Below, piece by piece: positions 37,701 through 49,701 of a stretch of DNA of 64,000 nt (within the stretch, counting starts at the first letter, position 1; each line of letters opens with the position of its first letter). The position numbers and the translations under genes were made by a program. The stretch is from Aphelenchoides besseyi (taxonomy: Eukaryota; Nematoda; Chromadorea; Rhabditida; Aphelenchoididae): positions 6,448,001 to 6,512,000 of the forward strand of contig JAMPIQ010000002.1 of the NCBI GenBank assembly GCA_024699855.1. Reading direction: 5' to 3'. Below the pieces are notes generated by a model, which was not told the origin of the DNA, did no database searches, and saw nothing but the letters and a program-made list of their open reading frames with translations.

Positions 37701-39157
37701 AAAGACGATGAAACAGCGAAACGTACGCTCCATCAAATTTTTATTCGATATGTGGGAATCTCGGTCTACAGGTAGAAAAACATTACGCAGCGTCGTGACA
37801 AACTTTCACAGCGGAAATACGAAATTTAAAATGCCATTAAAGTGGAAGGTTAACACTCCACTATGTGGTTCATAAACATGATTGAAGTTTTCTATTTGAT
37901 ATCATTCACGAGAGTGGACTCGAACAGAATGGAGGAGTGTAATGCAAAAGTAACAAAAACACTCACTTTTGGTTTTGTTGTAAATTCAAAGGACGGTGGC
38001 AAACTTTCTGTTTTTCGCACTTCGGATTAGAAATCCAGATTCTGCCACGAAGTTTGTTTTCTGCTTATAATCCAAACAAGCAGTTCAAAGCGTGGAATGA
38101 GACGTGTAAACAAAAGAGAAGCGTGAAGTTCGACACTTTCGGAAGCTGTCCATTGAAAGAAAGTAATTTTAAACTCATATTCAAACGCGAGTTTTCGTCA
38201 ACACGCACCAAAACTCAAGTGTACCGTATGGTTGATACAAAGCAACACACCGACTTCTTTTTTGACCTCCAACATTTTGAGACGAAACAGAAATTCGCGC
38301 TTGTTTTGCTTGCGGTTAATTGGCCAACTAAAATGAAGAAGCGTTCGGCCAATTAGGCTTCAAGAGGAATGAGCATAAGCGATCTTGGCGTTTGAAACAA
38401 AACCAATTTGACAGTTGGATGGGTGTGTCATCGTATGCGTGGAAAATAGCCATCGGGCACTTGAGGTCTTTTGTTTATTTGTGACCACAAGTTTGCTCCA
38501 ATCTGCTATACAAACGGGCAATCAAACCGTTGGACGCGTATTGAAGTATAAAAAAACGGAACAGTTGGGAGCAAACAAGGGCTAATTATTCTGAACACAA
38601 GAAATTGCTTCTCTTGAGACTTAAACCATCATCCATTTTGGTTCAATTACGTTGCGAGTGAAGTCAATTGCACTTTTTGTTTCATGAACTCAATTGAGAA
38701 AAATTTGGATTTTTATTCGGATGATCGTTGTCTGTTGCTGCTAATAGATTCAAATTGTTTAGTATCCTCGTGGACAACGAGTGAAGTTGTGGTCATGGAA
38801 AAAGATGACCACCCATTCATCAGGTCAAAGACTCGGCTCGTAAAATTAATGAGAACAAGACTTTAAAAGAAATTGGGTGCTTAACTTCTACAACGAATAT
38901 CCATCGGTCTGTGTTGTCAAATTGGATCTTAAAACAAGTGGAAATATGAATTTTGACTTCTCGGAATGCTAATACCAAGGTTGTCGAGAACAACTATCGG
39001 ACGATAAAATGATCTTAAGTACAGTTGGTGTAGAAACCCTGTGTTGCGATTCGGTGGTTGGCGCAGTGAAATCACGAACGAACAGGAATTGATAAGAAAT
39101 GCTCATTAGCTGCAAACACACCGACAAGCAGAGTCTTAGGTGATTGTCTATTCTAAA
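34759..39157. other. gene desert, about 4.4 kb
   Basis: Resembles 16439-20652 in texture: many short overlapping frames, no family match, no exon chain. The longest + frame (38054-38356, non-ATG start) has no recognised domain. No repeats or RNA genes seen by eye. Confidence 0.4.
39134..39139 (+). promoter_or_regulatory. acceptor-like TCTTAG upstream of the dikinase start
   Basis: TCTTAG lies 18 bp before the ATG at 39158 and fits a spliced-leader acceptor. Confidence 0.35.
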
Positions 39158-42100
39158 ATGTTCAGAGAATTGAACCAACTATTCAAGCAGTTTCTATATC
39201 ATATTCTTTTTTGGTTTCAATTGACCTTTCGCTTTCAACAGCCATTTTGTCAGAGCGTCGTTGAACTTTCAACAGATCCCGATGAAAGTGATTTTGAAAA
39301 AGAAAAGCTGGATCATGAACAGGTTTGTAACGACGACGGTTTTAACCATTAAACAACAGGAAATAATATTCCAAGGGACACACGACAATAACTCATTTTT
39401 TGTCGAAGTCAATGTGTTTGAATCCGCAGTGTCGGTTATTTTGATGTTCTTAGTTGACGGTCAGAAGTATGTTTGGCCCAATGGACACCTAGAATTTTCG
39501 CGTAACCGTCTGTCCGAACGGCTTCTCAACTTTGGACCATTGCGAATAGAACTACGAGAACCATATCGTCTTTGGCGTATCACTTTTCGCGGCGATTTAC
39601 GGTAACGACAAACATGCGAATCGAATGAAATCAAGATTTAAGCACGTCTGATGGATCGCTACGTTTCTTCAGTTGGGAGTCGTGGTGGTCGCCCGTTTCG
39701 GATCCTCACTTCTACACCCGAGATGTTCCCATTCATTTGGCAGCGAAGTTTGCAGCAGCAACCAACAACTCGAGATTGTTTGCAAGGCAAGCATATACTA
39801 TGGTCGTTTGTTTCTACTCATTTGTAGGTTGCAAAAAACAGAAGATAATCTGCAGTGGGGTGTTCTTCGTGGTCGACTGTTAGTTGAAGGAGCTGAAGCA
39901 AAAGAAATGAATTTGCGTGGTTTTCGATTACGACAAACCGGCGAGTCACAAACAGTTCGTTTGGAAAATCTAACCACTGCATTTCTCTCCGTAAGTTTTT
40001 GATCATCAAAAGTTGAAATTCAAGCGCATTAGACTGGAGAACGAACATCACGTTTCGAGTTTTCGGTCCCGAATTGTCCGGGACTTTTGGAGTTCGGCAT
40101 CAAATTTGGAGCAGATCGAAGAAAAAAAGTGTTCGTTCAACACGGTAAATCTGATTTACGCGGTTTCTTTCAACATTACTTTCAGACGATGAAGAAGTCG
40201 AGAACTTGATTGTTCATTCGTTCAAATTTGATGGCGATTCGTCGATTAACTTGGAAATAAGCCGTCTACTAAATCGACAAGGAAGTGGGTTCACGCGTTT
40301 CGTCGAGAATTTGAATTGGAATTCGATTCATTCTGAAATCGAACAACGGACTGATTACGGTACTGGAAGACCTTGTACAAAGTCGTCGACGTAGATTGCA
40401 GTTTACAAAGCTGATCAATTTGAAAGAAAACTGAGAATTTTACCGTTCACACATCGCGCTTGTATGGATTCTGAATTGACCGGAGGAAAAGGATCAAATT
40501 TGGCAAAATTGACGACTGTCGAACATAAAGTAAAAAACGTTGGGTGATAAGTGAGTTTATTGAGAAGTTTAGTTTGTTGTACCTCGAGGATTTGTGGTTA
40601 CAACCACAAGTTTCCGTGAGCATCTGAACTCTCACATGGAATTGAACGAGTTCTACAGCTCCTTGAAAAAGTAAGTACACAGCCAGAATATAGCAAAGAA
40701 GATTGCCTTCAGAAGCCATGGACATGACTTTGAGGAAATTGAAAAGCGGTCGGTTTTAGTGTATGGTTTATAAATTAAACAGTTTAGAGCAAAAGAGTTG
40801 TTCGCAAAGTTCCGATTAAACGATGAATTGAAAGAGTCAATTTATGACCAATTGAACCGTATGTACAACGGACAACAGTCATCTCATCGGTTTTCTGTTC
40901 GATCGTCGGCTTTCGGTGAAGATGGTGCGGAACTAAGTAGTGCCGGGCAATTGGAAACATTTCTGTATGTTGAAATCGATGATGTAAGTGTTCAGTGAAA
41001 AGAGTTGAGAATTCGTTGGGCAGATTTCCGAAAAGTTGTTGATGTGTTGGGCTTCAAATTTCCGTCGAGAAGTTCTTAACTATCGATTGTAAGCGAGAAA
41101 TAAGGATCAGTCGATTAAATTAGAATTTAGCGAAAACAACCAACAACTAGCCACTCCTATGGCTGTTGTGATTCAAGAGATGATCGATGACGGAAAAGCA
41201 GGTAAGTTTGCATGGTAAACGTTTTGTTACTTGGATTTAGGTGTTGTATTCACCAGTGATCCTGTACGCTCTGATCCATCGCGTGTCGTAATCAATTTGG
41301 TCGATGGCGATGGCGAGAAGTTAGTGAGTGGTAAGGTTTAGACAAGAAACAAGTTCTTTATGATTTTGCCAAAGGACAAACTATTCCGATGCAATTGACG
41401 GTTTTAAAACGGGATTTGAGCGTCGTAGAAAAAGTAAGATTGAAAGAAGAGTCGATAAACAAAATTGTAGATTGGCGATGAAGTTCTTGGTGTTGATAGT
41501 TGTATGCAAATTGTGAATGTTGGTCTCTACTTGGAAAGTGTATTTGACCACCCACAGGATATTGAATTTGTATGGAAAGTAGATGAGATTTTTGTCGTTC
41601 AGTCACGTCACATAACGACCCTCGATATTGAAAGTGAATGGGAATTGCAACACGAGTTTGACGTTGCAACTCTCAGTAAACATGCAATTCTAAGCACAGC
41701 AAACGTCGGGTTAGTTTACGGCAATAAAAAGAGCTTAATGGAATTATAGCGAAGTGATGCCCGTAGCACTAACACCACTTGACTGTTCAATCATAGGTAC
41801 AGCATTTGATCGAGCAATCAGAGTAATCTAAAGAGGCTCAACTAACACTGAAAGTCAAATTTCAGTCCATCTTTTCGTATATGCTACCCGTAAAGGAAAA
41901 CATTCATCGCCATTCCAATTCGGTGTTTGTGATCTATCGCCAGAGAGTGTTTTTTGATTTGCTCGAAGTTCGTCTATTTTTACAGGTATAAACGCGAATG
42001 TTGAATTTAGACGCTACTGCGCAATTGGGAGGATATAAGCAAAAATCGAGCTCCTGAATATAATTTGGCTGGATCGAAAATTTTTACGGACGAAATGCTC

Positions 42101-43952
42101 GAACTTGGACCTCAGCACTTTCCGCGTAAAACCACAAGTCAACGTCTTTATGAAGTCTATGCATTGACTAAAGTAAGATTTAATGAGTCAGAATATTAAA
42201 CTAAGATTCAGATGATCTTCTTCGATAGTAAACGAATTTTCGCAAATATTCAACATCTGTCTGAAGAAATGAAAATGTGTACGGTACCTGACGACTCGAA
42301 AGACATCTTGTCTGCTATTCAAGTTCAATTAGATTACTACGTGCAAGTGAGTTCTGAACTTAAACTAAGTAGCATGTATGCGATTTAGTTGATTGAACAG
42401 CACAGCAAAGCAACACTGTTTTCTAATTTGACTTACGTTATTGTTGCTATGATCCTAAATGGGACTTCAAGTACTCGTAGGGCTTGGCAACTAGTTCATT
42501 TTAGATTTAGATAATAATCTTACAACAAAAACGCTGAACAGCATTGCAACCATCTACTCGAACAACCCGCATAAACTAATCAGCGCCGATATTCCAGTCG
42601 CGTTAAAGGTTATCAGCCAATCTGTATTTAACACAAATTTCCTCTAGAAACTCGCGATATCAATCAAATCACATACACCCGTTCAAGTTGAACTCAATCA
42701 GCTTAATGATCCACAAAAAGTAGTTGAGTTTCTTCAGAAAGACAAATCGGAATGCGGACAACTAACTCGTGAATTTTTTCACAAACACGGGCATCGAGGG
42801 TTACATGAGTTGCTCTTAACCGGTCGACCATATATTCAAAATCCAGAGCAAATGGTGTCGACGATTAAGGTCGGGAAGACTATTAGAACACATTTATTTG
42901 TATATTGTAGCATCTAATCAACGATCCTAATCTTGAAAATGAACAGCCAAAAGAAATCACCAAAGACGTGGATCAATTACTCGATAGCCTGGACGTTGAG
43001 CTTAACGCTTCTCAACGCTATTTCCTCAAACTGTTCATTCCACATGCTCATCGTTCAATTGAACTTCGTGAATCAGCGAAGAATCTTTTGGTCTACGGCA
43101 TATTTCTGATTCGAAATTCGTTTTTAAAATTGGGTAATCGACTGAATTTAGAGGTAAATTTAAAATCTTACATATCTCTTATATTACTTTAGAGGATTCT
43201 GAATCATCCAGATATTGTTTTTCACTTAACTCACATGGAGCTAAAGAATCTGGTAAAGAATAATACTACAGGCTTGTTATCACGGTAAAATAAAAGTTTG
43301 TTATTTGAAAACAGATTTTGAAGAGCGAGAAGACGCCAACGACTTTACGAACAGCAGTTGAAAAAACGTTATGCGCCACTGTCGATTGGAGTCCCAACAA
43401 TACTTGTACGTAATAACATCTTTGTAAACTGAGTTTGGTTTTAGATTGATGACACATCGGATACTAAACGTAAAGTGAATTTGCGACTAAGTGGAACCAC
43501 CGTCTGTGAGGGTCAAGTAAGTGGACGTGCACGTGTGGTCAGAACTTTGTTTGAAGCAAAGGATACAGAGGTGAGAAGCGAAAGTTCATTTCAATAATTA
43601 TATTGTTTTTACAGCCAGGAGAAGTCTTGATAACAACGTGGACTGATATTGCTTGGTCTCCGTTATTCCCCACAATCTCCGGTTTAGTTACGGAAATCGG
43701 TTAGTTGAATGATAACCATCGATTAACAACATCTTAGGTGGTCTTTTGTCTCATGGCGCTGTTGTGGCCCGAGAATATCGTTTGCCATGTCTTATTGCAG
43801 TACATAACGCGACTTCAGAGTTCAAAACAGGTTTTCTAGCAAACACGATTTTTCAAGCTTTTTTAGGTGATATGGTGCTGCTCAACACATTCAAAGGAAC
43901 AATCGAACGACTGAATGATGAAGCTACAGACAAGCAAAACGATGAGTGCTGA
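39158..43952 (+). CDS. PEP-synthase/rifampicin-phosphotransferase-like dikinase
   Basis: Twenty-nine exons: 39158-39322, 39360-39601, 39643-39786, 39828-39990, 40033-40144, 40186-40359, 40402-40529, 40573-40670, 40713-40748, 40788-40983, 41024-41088, 41131-41201, 41241-41330, 41375-41433, 41471-41709, 41750-41822, 41866-41985, 42011-42172, 42212-42346, 42389-42470, 42511-42608, 42648-42869, 42911-43153, 43193-43284, 43324-43405, 43445-43570, 43615-43699, 43738-43830, 43867-43952. About 1226 residues, all phases consistent. A metazoan N-terminal extension (about 1-330) precedes an ATP-grasp domain (LTGGKGSNLAKL; RFSVRSSAFGEDGAELSSAG; MAVVIQEMIDDG; GVVFTSDP; ESVFDHPQDIEFVW; VVQSRHIT), a helical linker (HKHGHRGLHELLL), and a swivelling phosphohistidine domain (GGLLSHGAVVAREYRLPCL, catalytic His about 1173). 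There is no PEP/pyruvate barrel. Substrate unknown. Intron 3 (39787-39827) is GC-AG. The donor of exon 17 may instead be 18 nt earlier. Confidence 0.88.
39787..39827 (+). other. GC-AG intron in the dikinase gene
   Basis: 41-nt intron beginning GCAAG after an AG exon end, the consensus of non-canonical GC-AG introns. The GT alternative inside it would leave a 25-nt intron and add residues that do not fit the family. Confidence 0.7.
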
Positions 43953-43987
43953 TCAAACATTTCAATAAGAATATCTGACAGTCGGCA

Positions 43988-44004
43988 AATAAAATTGTTT
44001 TATT
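43988..44004. terminator. back-to-back polyadenylation signals of the dikinase and RRP36 genes
   Basis: AATAAA on the + strand at 43988-43993 (36 bp past the dikinase stop) and TTTATT at 43999-44004, an AATAAA for the minus-strand RRP36 gene (38 bp past its stop). The two mature 3' ends must overlap or abut. Confidence 0.65.
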
Positions 44005-44041
44005 TTAAATTAACAACAACAACAAACAACAACGGAGATTT

Positions 44042-44960
44042 CTATTCGTCCACGTTGACTCCCTTCTTCAACGCTTTTTCTTTTCGCTTCTTGAGATATC
44101 CTTTCACGTTTCCTTTGGCCTTCACTTTGTCGAATCGCTTTTCCATGATCTTCGTTTTCATTTGTTCTAAGCAATCGTATTAGAGAGTTCATTGAATGTG
44201 CAAACTCACTGGCATTCAGATAAATCGGACGTTTTCCTTCGTTCATTCGTTTAATATTCTCTTGACGAATTTCACTCTTCGCTTCCAACTCGGCATTTAT
44301 CTCATCGGCAGTGCGAAGTTGGTTTTCGAGCTTACGGGCGGATTCACGAATCTGTTCAGCTCTCTCAGCATCTTCTTTCAATTCTTTGCGATAGGCTTTT
44401 TTGAGTTGCTGAAAAAGAAACGTTCGATTGGATAACTTTGTGAACTGACTCTTAGTTCCTGTCTGCGCATATCGTCAATAAACGCGTAGTCGCGATTGTA
44501 TTGAACTCTATCGAATTCGCCGCACTCAAATCGAGGATCATAACGGACCTTCTTCTTCACAACGACCAGCGAGTTATGTTTGATTGGTCTTTTGCTGGAG
44601 ATTTCACGAGGTCGTTTGCGATTATCACGCTAAAAATTCAAACGTTTTTCAGTAAACGTCGAAACTAACCACAAATCCCGATTCTGTGGGTTTCTCGTCG
44701 TCCGATTCCTCTTCCGAGTTTTCGGCTTTTTTATCCGTCGAACTTGTGGCCTCCGGAAAATAGGCTTTGTCGAACAATTTCACACCCAACTTTGCTTTCA
44801 ATGCTCGAACCTTACTCAACGGCATCGACGAGATCTCTAAAACCAACATGTAAACAATCTCAGTTTCTGTAGTTTACTTGCCATGTCTCATCAACTGTTC
44901 TCCTGTCACTTCGGTCATCTGCTCTTCCTCCGGTCCCGATTCTGATTCGCTGCTGCTCAT
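44042..44960 (-). CDS. RRP36: RRP36, small-subunit rRNA processing factor
   Basis: Nucleolar protein needed for early 18S pre-rRNA cleavages. Exons 44960-44882, 44836-44670, 44629-44450, 44408-44210 and 44166-44042 give 249 residues (human about 259). Acidic N-terminus, then RKRPREISSKRP, VRYDPRFECGEFD, NYAFID-type motif YNRDYAFIDDMRRQELRQL, a long Glu/Arg/Lys helix, EGKRPIYLN, and basic C-terminus MEKRFDKVKAKGNVKGYLKKR. Intron 1 is GC-AG (donor GCAAGT at 44881); only this choice keeps the frame leading to SSMPLSKVRALKAKLG. A TTTTCAG lies 2 bp before the ATG. Confidence 0.93.
44837..44881 (-). other. GC-AG intron in the RRP36 gene
   Basis: 45-nt intron starting GCAAGT after exon end CATG. 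The nearby GTAAAC donor would shift frame and stop after a few codons. Confidence 0.7.
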
Positions 44961-44962
44961 GA

Positions 44963-44970
44963 CTGAAAAC
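44963..44970 (-). promoter_or_regulatory. acceptor-like GTTTTCAG directly upstream of RRP36 start
   Basis: Two bases separate the AG from the ATG. Together with the 345-bp gap to the upstream ATG9 gene on the same strand, it fits spliced-leader resolution of a two-gene transcript. Confidence 0.45.
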
Positions 44971-45305
44971 TCGTTGATTTCTCGAAACTCTCTACTGTTA
45001 AATATAATCACGTTAAAACATGATTGTGAACTTGGAATCTAAATGGTTTTCAGTTTATATGTAAAAACTATGCACATACACGTAAAAAAAGTCAAAACTT
45101 TATACGCAAACTGAAGAACGATGGGACCGAAAATTGCAATTCAGATCGAAAATTTCCATGAATTGAATGGTTGAAAACGAAAAGTTGAAAAGAGTTTTTA
45201 CAACAATGAGCAATAATTGAAGACAAACAAGTATACCCATACTAACATTGCTCATAAAAAGAACCTGACACAAGAATTAGTGAATGAATTAAAGAATTGA
45301 AATGC

Positions 45306-48300
45306 CTAAACGTTGAAAGTGTTTGGTGGTCGATCGTTATCGTCGTTATGACCACGTTCCAAATCACTTAGTTCGTCGTTATCGTCCAAATCCAGAAGTT
45401 GACTTTCTTCCGGCACACCCCAAACATTGCTTGCCATGTTGCTTGTCGCGCCAACACCTACAGACGATTGTCCAGCAGTACTGACGTTGGTTTGTTGCTG
45501 ATTGAACGCATTTGGTGGACGGAACGGAGATCGATCGGTTGATGGCACAAACGGCGTGTTATTCGTGCCATACGATCCGCGACGTGCTAACGCAGCGAGT
45601 TCTGTGAAAGCACCACTTCCACGTGAAATCAACAAATCGGTAACTGCCAATGCATTCATCGACCTAAAACAAAGATATCAGTGAAATGATAAGAACGACT
45701 AATAAACTCACATTTCCAAAGCGCGCATTTCACTTTCTAAAACAAAAAAATAATCAAGAAGTAAACGTGTGGTATCTTACCTTGCATACGATCTGGCATA
45801 GCACGATTCAAGTAGCGAGCAGTTGGTGCTTGAATGATGTTACTTTGACGCATTGAAAAGATGGAAGAAATGGACATCGCAGCTGCTGCCGATTCAGCGA
45901 ACATTCCCGCGTTTGTTGAATTCATCATACTCGCTTGCTGATTTGTATTCAACGGATTTTGTGCATTTGATGTCGGAGATGGTGGTGGAGTGGAGATGCG
46001 TTCTCTCTGTTCATTTCCACAATGTCGAACTGTCGACTGTGAAATCAACATCGCCGAATTCTCCAATAGCGGTGCAAAAATACCCGGTTGTTGTTCCGAT
46101 ACCAATTGAAGGTCTTTCGACCACTAAAACAGATGTGAGTACACATATTGCTAGTCAAGAACAAACCATTTCACGAATATTTTTGATCAGCTCTTCGGCT
46201 GCAGTCGGTGGTTTCCAGGCGGGATTATGCGAGACGAAGTTTAGTAGCGACAATTCGACTTTAGCGTGTCGTCTACGTGGAGCTCTTCGGCCGAATGTGT
46301 GACCTTCAGTAAAATCAACGACCTCCGACAGACGTGGATCTCCATCACGATGCAGATCCATAGTGGCGAAAGTACAAACATCGCCAAGAGATTCACAAGT
46401 TCGAGTGTTTTCGTGCAAAAACAAAACAATCGATGAGGCTTGTGGTCGAATTCTAAGGAATAAACATTACCATGAACCTGTGCATTAGGAATTTACCGAA
46501 AAAGTAGAATCAGCGGTGTAATGATTGGACTAAGAACTTCTTCGAAAAAGAATTGAACTTTAAGTTGGAAAATTTGACCGAATTCGCCGCAAACATCCGT
46601 GGAATGGCTTTCGCGAATCCAATTAGATGGTGCGTAATGAATGTTAGCAACAATTTGACGCATCAAAAAGTCGTGGCAAAAGACCATATTTTCACTGGGG
46701 ATGAACGATCGACACATAAGGCCAATAGCACCGGTGACTGTCATGGCCGTAAGCACATGTTCAACCTAAAATATCTCTGATTGAATCGCACGATTGGCAC
46801 TCACAGCCAAAACATCTTCATCCCATGCTGATAGAACAAAGAGAATGGCAAAAATGGAACCGCAAATGAATGCAATGATTTTCGCTGCGATTTCCGCAGT
46901 CGTCGATATGAACTGATCCATGTAACGGACAGCGTATCTAAACAGTTTTTATATGCACGCAAACAACTTGCATAAACTTACTCGTAACTTTTGTTTAGAC
47001 GCGAGTTCAATTCGTGATCCAATTCGTTGTAGTGACGAAGTCGCAAACGACCGTAATTCGAATATTTTCGTGAACCCAAAACCCCCGGGTCGCGACGAAT
47101 AAGATCGGCGTATGAGAAGAAACTGAAGAGGACCTGGTAAAGAAAAACGAATGGGAAGAAGACCAAGTTCACTACTCCCATCCACAAGATCGTTTGACGC
47201 ATATTTTCCGCTAGAATAACAAATGACGATAACAGAATACCATTTTTTGTATCTCACCTAAGGATTCCAACAATTCGCCAGTTTTGAATTCATCTTTCAA
47301 AGCATATGGACCTTTCCATGCAGACCACGGTCCCCAGAAAAGAAGCCATTCGAGATTCAAACGTAGGCCACTTGACAAATACGAAACTTTGCCCACAAAT
47401 GGGATATTCAAATGTAATGGCAGCACATCCTAAAGCATCAAATTCAGCAAATAAAAAATTTGTAAATGTACATTATCGACCAAAGCCACCATATAGTTTT
47501 TGTATCGTAGAATTCGTTGGTACACATCGAGAGGTGTGATTTTTTCTTGATTAACAATCAAATGAACTTCTGGTTGTTTTTGACAGATTTTCTCGACAAC
47601 ATCCTTCCACGCGACGTTGTTCAATTCCCAGTCTGGAATTTCGAGAACCGTCGAAAAAAAGACTTGAACTTCGCGTAACTGAAGTAGTTGGTAACCGACT
47701 CGAAGCAAATGGGCGATCCAGAAAACGACGGCCAGTAAGAGTGTGAATACAATCATTGGACTAAAATGACTTGCACAGTTCGAGTACGTTGCATCCTAAA
47801 TTTGAACTCATCAAAATTGAACGTGATCAAATGACCTACGCTAAAATGCCGCTTTCCAACGATTGGCTGTCCATCGGCGGTAACGTTTTTGTTGTTGAAA
47901 AGTACGTCATAGTCAACACATTGAAGTAGAAAAGTTGAGATCGCAACCACGAAAACAAATTGGAAAAGTGCGAGGCAATGGCGTAGTGCGATGCAAATGA
48001 ACCCGTTCCCACGATGATATTCGTAGACCAGTGAAAAAAACTAAAGATACTTTCTAATTCAATGGACATGTGAAATCAATTTACCTGATCCACGTCCTGT
48101 ACATGTTCAAAGTTTTTCTCTCGTTTCGAGTTTGTCATCTCCGAATATCGACTAGTTCCATTCTCGAAATTCACTTCGGTTTGTGCCTGATGAATACTCG
48201 GTGGAAGTCCATTTTCTTCGTTTTGTGTTCGCTGATCTTCGTAATTTCCGTCTATTGGCTAAAAAGAAATCGTGATTAGTGGAACTCGGCTTTGCGTTAC

Positions 48301-48339
48301 CTCGTAGTAACTTCGGCGATTCGAAAATAACATCGACAT
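45306..48339 (-). CDS. atg-9: ATG9, autophagy lipid scramblase
   Basis: Multi-pass membrane protein of Golgi-derived vesicles that seed autophagosomes. Twelve exons (48339-48301, 48258-48085, 48040-47840, 47795-47472, 47429-47258, 47210-46982, 46937-46805, 46765-46497, 46452-46167, 46123-45781, 45736-45712, 45663-45306) give 850 residues (human ATG9A 839). Landmarks in order: NFEHVQDVDQFFSLVYEYH, FVFVVAISTFLLQCVDYDVLF, VAWKDVVEKICQ, YSNYGRLRLRHYNELDHEL, FICGSIFAILFVLSAWDEDVL, EVLSPIITPLILLF, CTFATMDLHRDGDP and VSHNPAWKPP. The C-terminal 230 residues are Ser/Pro/Gln/Asn-rich with an acidic LDLDDNDELSDLE stretch, as in animal ATG9. Exon 11 is only 25 nt. Confidence 0.96.
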
Positions 48340-48851
48340 ATTCACATTTGTTGTGATGGAATTTGAGGAAGAGAACCTCGAAGTGCAGTTTCTGCAAAAT
48401 AAAGAATAAATTTCGGGTATTTCGATCAATAGAAACGCGAGAATCGGTCATGTGTTCGAAAACTTCGGGCAACATCCCAAACCCCGTGCTTTTCAGGCGC
48501 TGCCGTCCGTCTGCCTTCGTACTCGAAAGTAACGTGACTGAATGAGGGCGCACAAGTGCATGATTTAGAGTCGAAATATTACGAGCATAAAATCTCGTAT
48601 TGAGTATTCGATAAGGATGCCATTCATTTGGTTTCAAACAATCAAATTCCCCAAACTTAAAAGATATAATTAGATGTGTATGAACTTTTGTAAGCACATG
48701 ACAAGCGAGGCTTGAAAAGGGAATTCGGTCTTTGAGATGAAAATCGATAGCTTGAGCAGGAGCTCAGTTGAAACTTTTACATGAGATTCTCTATAGTGAT
48801 GAATTAGTTTTACAATAGTCGTGCAGTCGTCTCAAATGCCCAATATTCGAG
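48340..48851. promoter_or_regulatory. divergent promoter region between atg-9 and OPA3
   Basis: 512 bp between the two ATGs. ATTTTGCAG at about 48390 (minus) is an acceptor-like site ahead of atg-9. The minus strand is also open for about 100 codons at 48400-48697 in a frame that does not join ATG9 in phase; no family recognised. Confidence 0.4.
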
Positions 48852-49630
48852 ATGGGGTTGCCAATGGTTCAAGTTTTCATGATCATGGCAAGACAGTTGT
48901 CGAAGCCAGTCAGTGACTTTGTTATGCGACAAGGAAAAGCTCATCCCGTTTTTCGTGACAAAATGTTAGTTCCGGTTGGAAGAGGTAAACTTGATTTACA
49001 TTTAAATCCACTTATAAACTTTAGGGATTGTTAATTTGACTACTCGACTCAGAATGCGAAATCTCGGTCTTGGAGCTCCGACGAATTTGGGTCCAATTTC
49101 GGAAAGCACGGCACTAGAGCAAGCTTCCGAGTTCGTTCAACAAATTGTCATTTTTGGTTATTCTGTTGGAGTCTTCGCTGCTTATCACTATTACAGTAAG
49201 ATGAACGAGAAAGAAGTTGTACTCGCTGACGGTAAGGTTTTCTGTTGGTTGTTATCGCTTAATTGTTTTAAGACTTTCGAAAGCTCTTGGTCGAATTGGA
49301 CACCCGGTTTGCGTTCGTTGAAAAGCGATTAGACGATGTGGACACTGAGCTTCGTAATATGAATAAGGTTTGATAAATTTCTGAATTTCCCATCAGTTCA
49401 TCATCAATGTTTAGAGTGTAGTTGATAAAATCTTTCGTTCAAAAAGTGAGCCTGCAGTTAACAAAACAAACGAAAATGCACCACCACGACTCATCTCCAC
49501 TTCAATTCCCTTCGACGAAGCACTTCAAAAAGTGATGCCGTCGAATCGAGCCAATGAACTGAAATCGCGTAATGTCAAAGTGACTACAACGTCAGTCGAA
49601 GACAAAAGTTCGCTGGCAAGTGACGTGTAA
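48852..49630 (+). CDS. OPA3: OPA3 family mitochondrial protein
   Basis: Exons 48852-48984, 49025-49231, 49273-49367 and 49415-49630 give 216 residues (human OPA3 179). Family features: RQLSKPVSDFVMRQGKAHPVFRDKMLVPVGR, residues about 14-43, the N-terminal conserved block; TRLRMRNLGLGAP; a hydrophobic stretch QQIVIFGYSVGVFAAYHYY with KMNEKE; and a C-terminal coiled coil (RLDDVDTELRNMNK). OPA3 sits on mitochondrial membranes and its loss in humans causes optic atrophy. The tail beyond the coiled coil is longer than in vertebrates. Tail to tail with the RPAC1 gene, 71 bp apart. Confidence 0.92.
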
Positions 49631-49652
49631 ATACTTTGTATGTGAATAGGCA

Positions 49653-49658
49653 AATAAA
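49653..49658 (+). terminator. polyadenylation signal AATAAA of OPA3
   Basis: 22 bp after the OPA3 stop. Nearby TTTAAT is a variant (ATTAAA) on the minus strand for RPAC1, so the convergent 3' ends are interleaved. Confidence 0.55.
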
Positions 49659-49701
49659 ATATTTAATAATAACAGAGAACAATTCAACAATTTGAAAAAA
49701 T

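Noticed and set aside
48152..48697. 181-codon minus-strand frame overlapping the start of atg-9
   Set aside because: Its last 60 codons overlap atg-9 exons 1-2 in another frame, it crosses well-supported splice sites, and no domain is recognised. Probably a chance opening in the promoter and 5' region.
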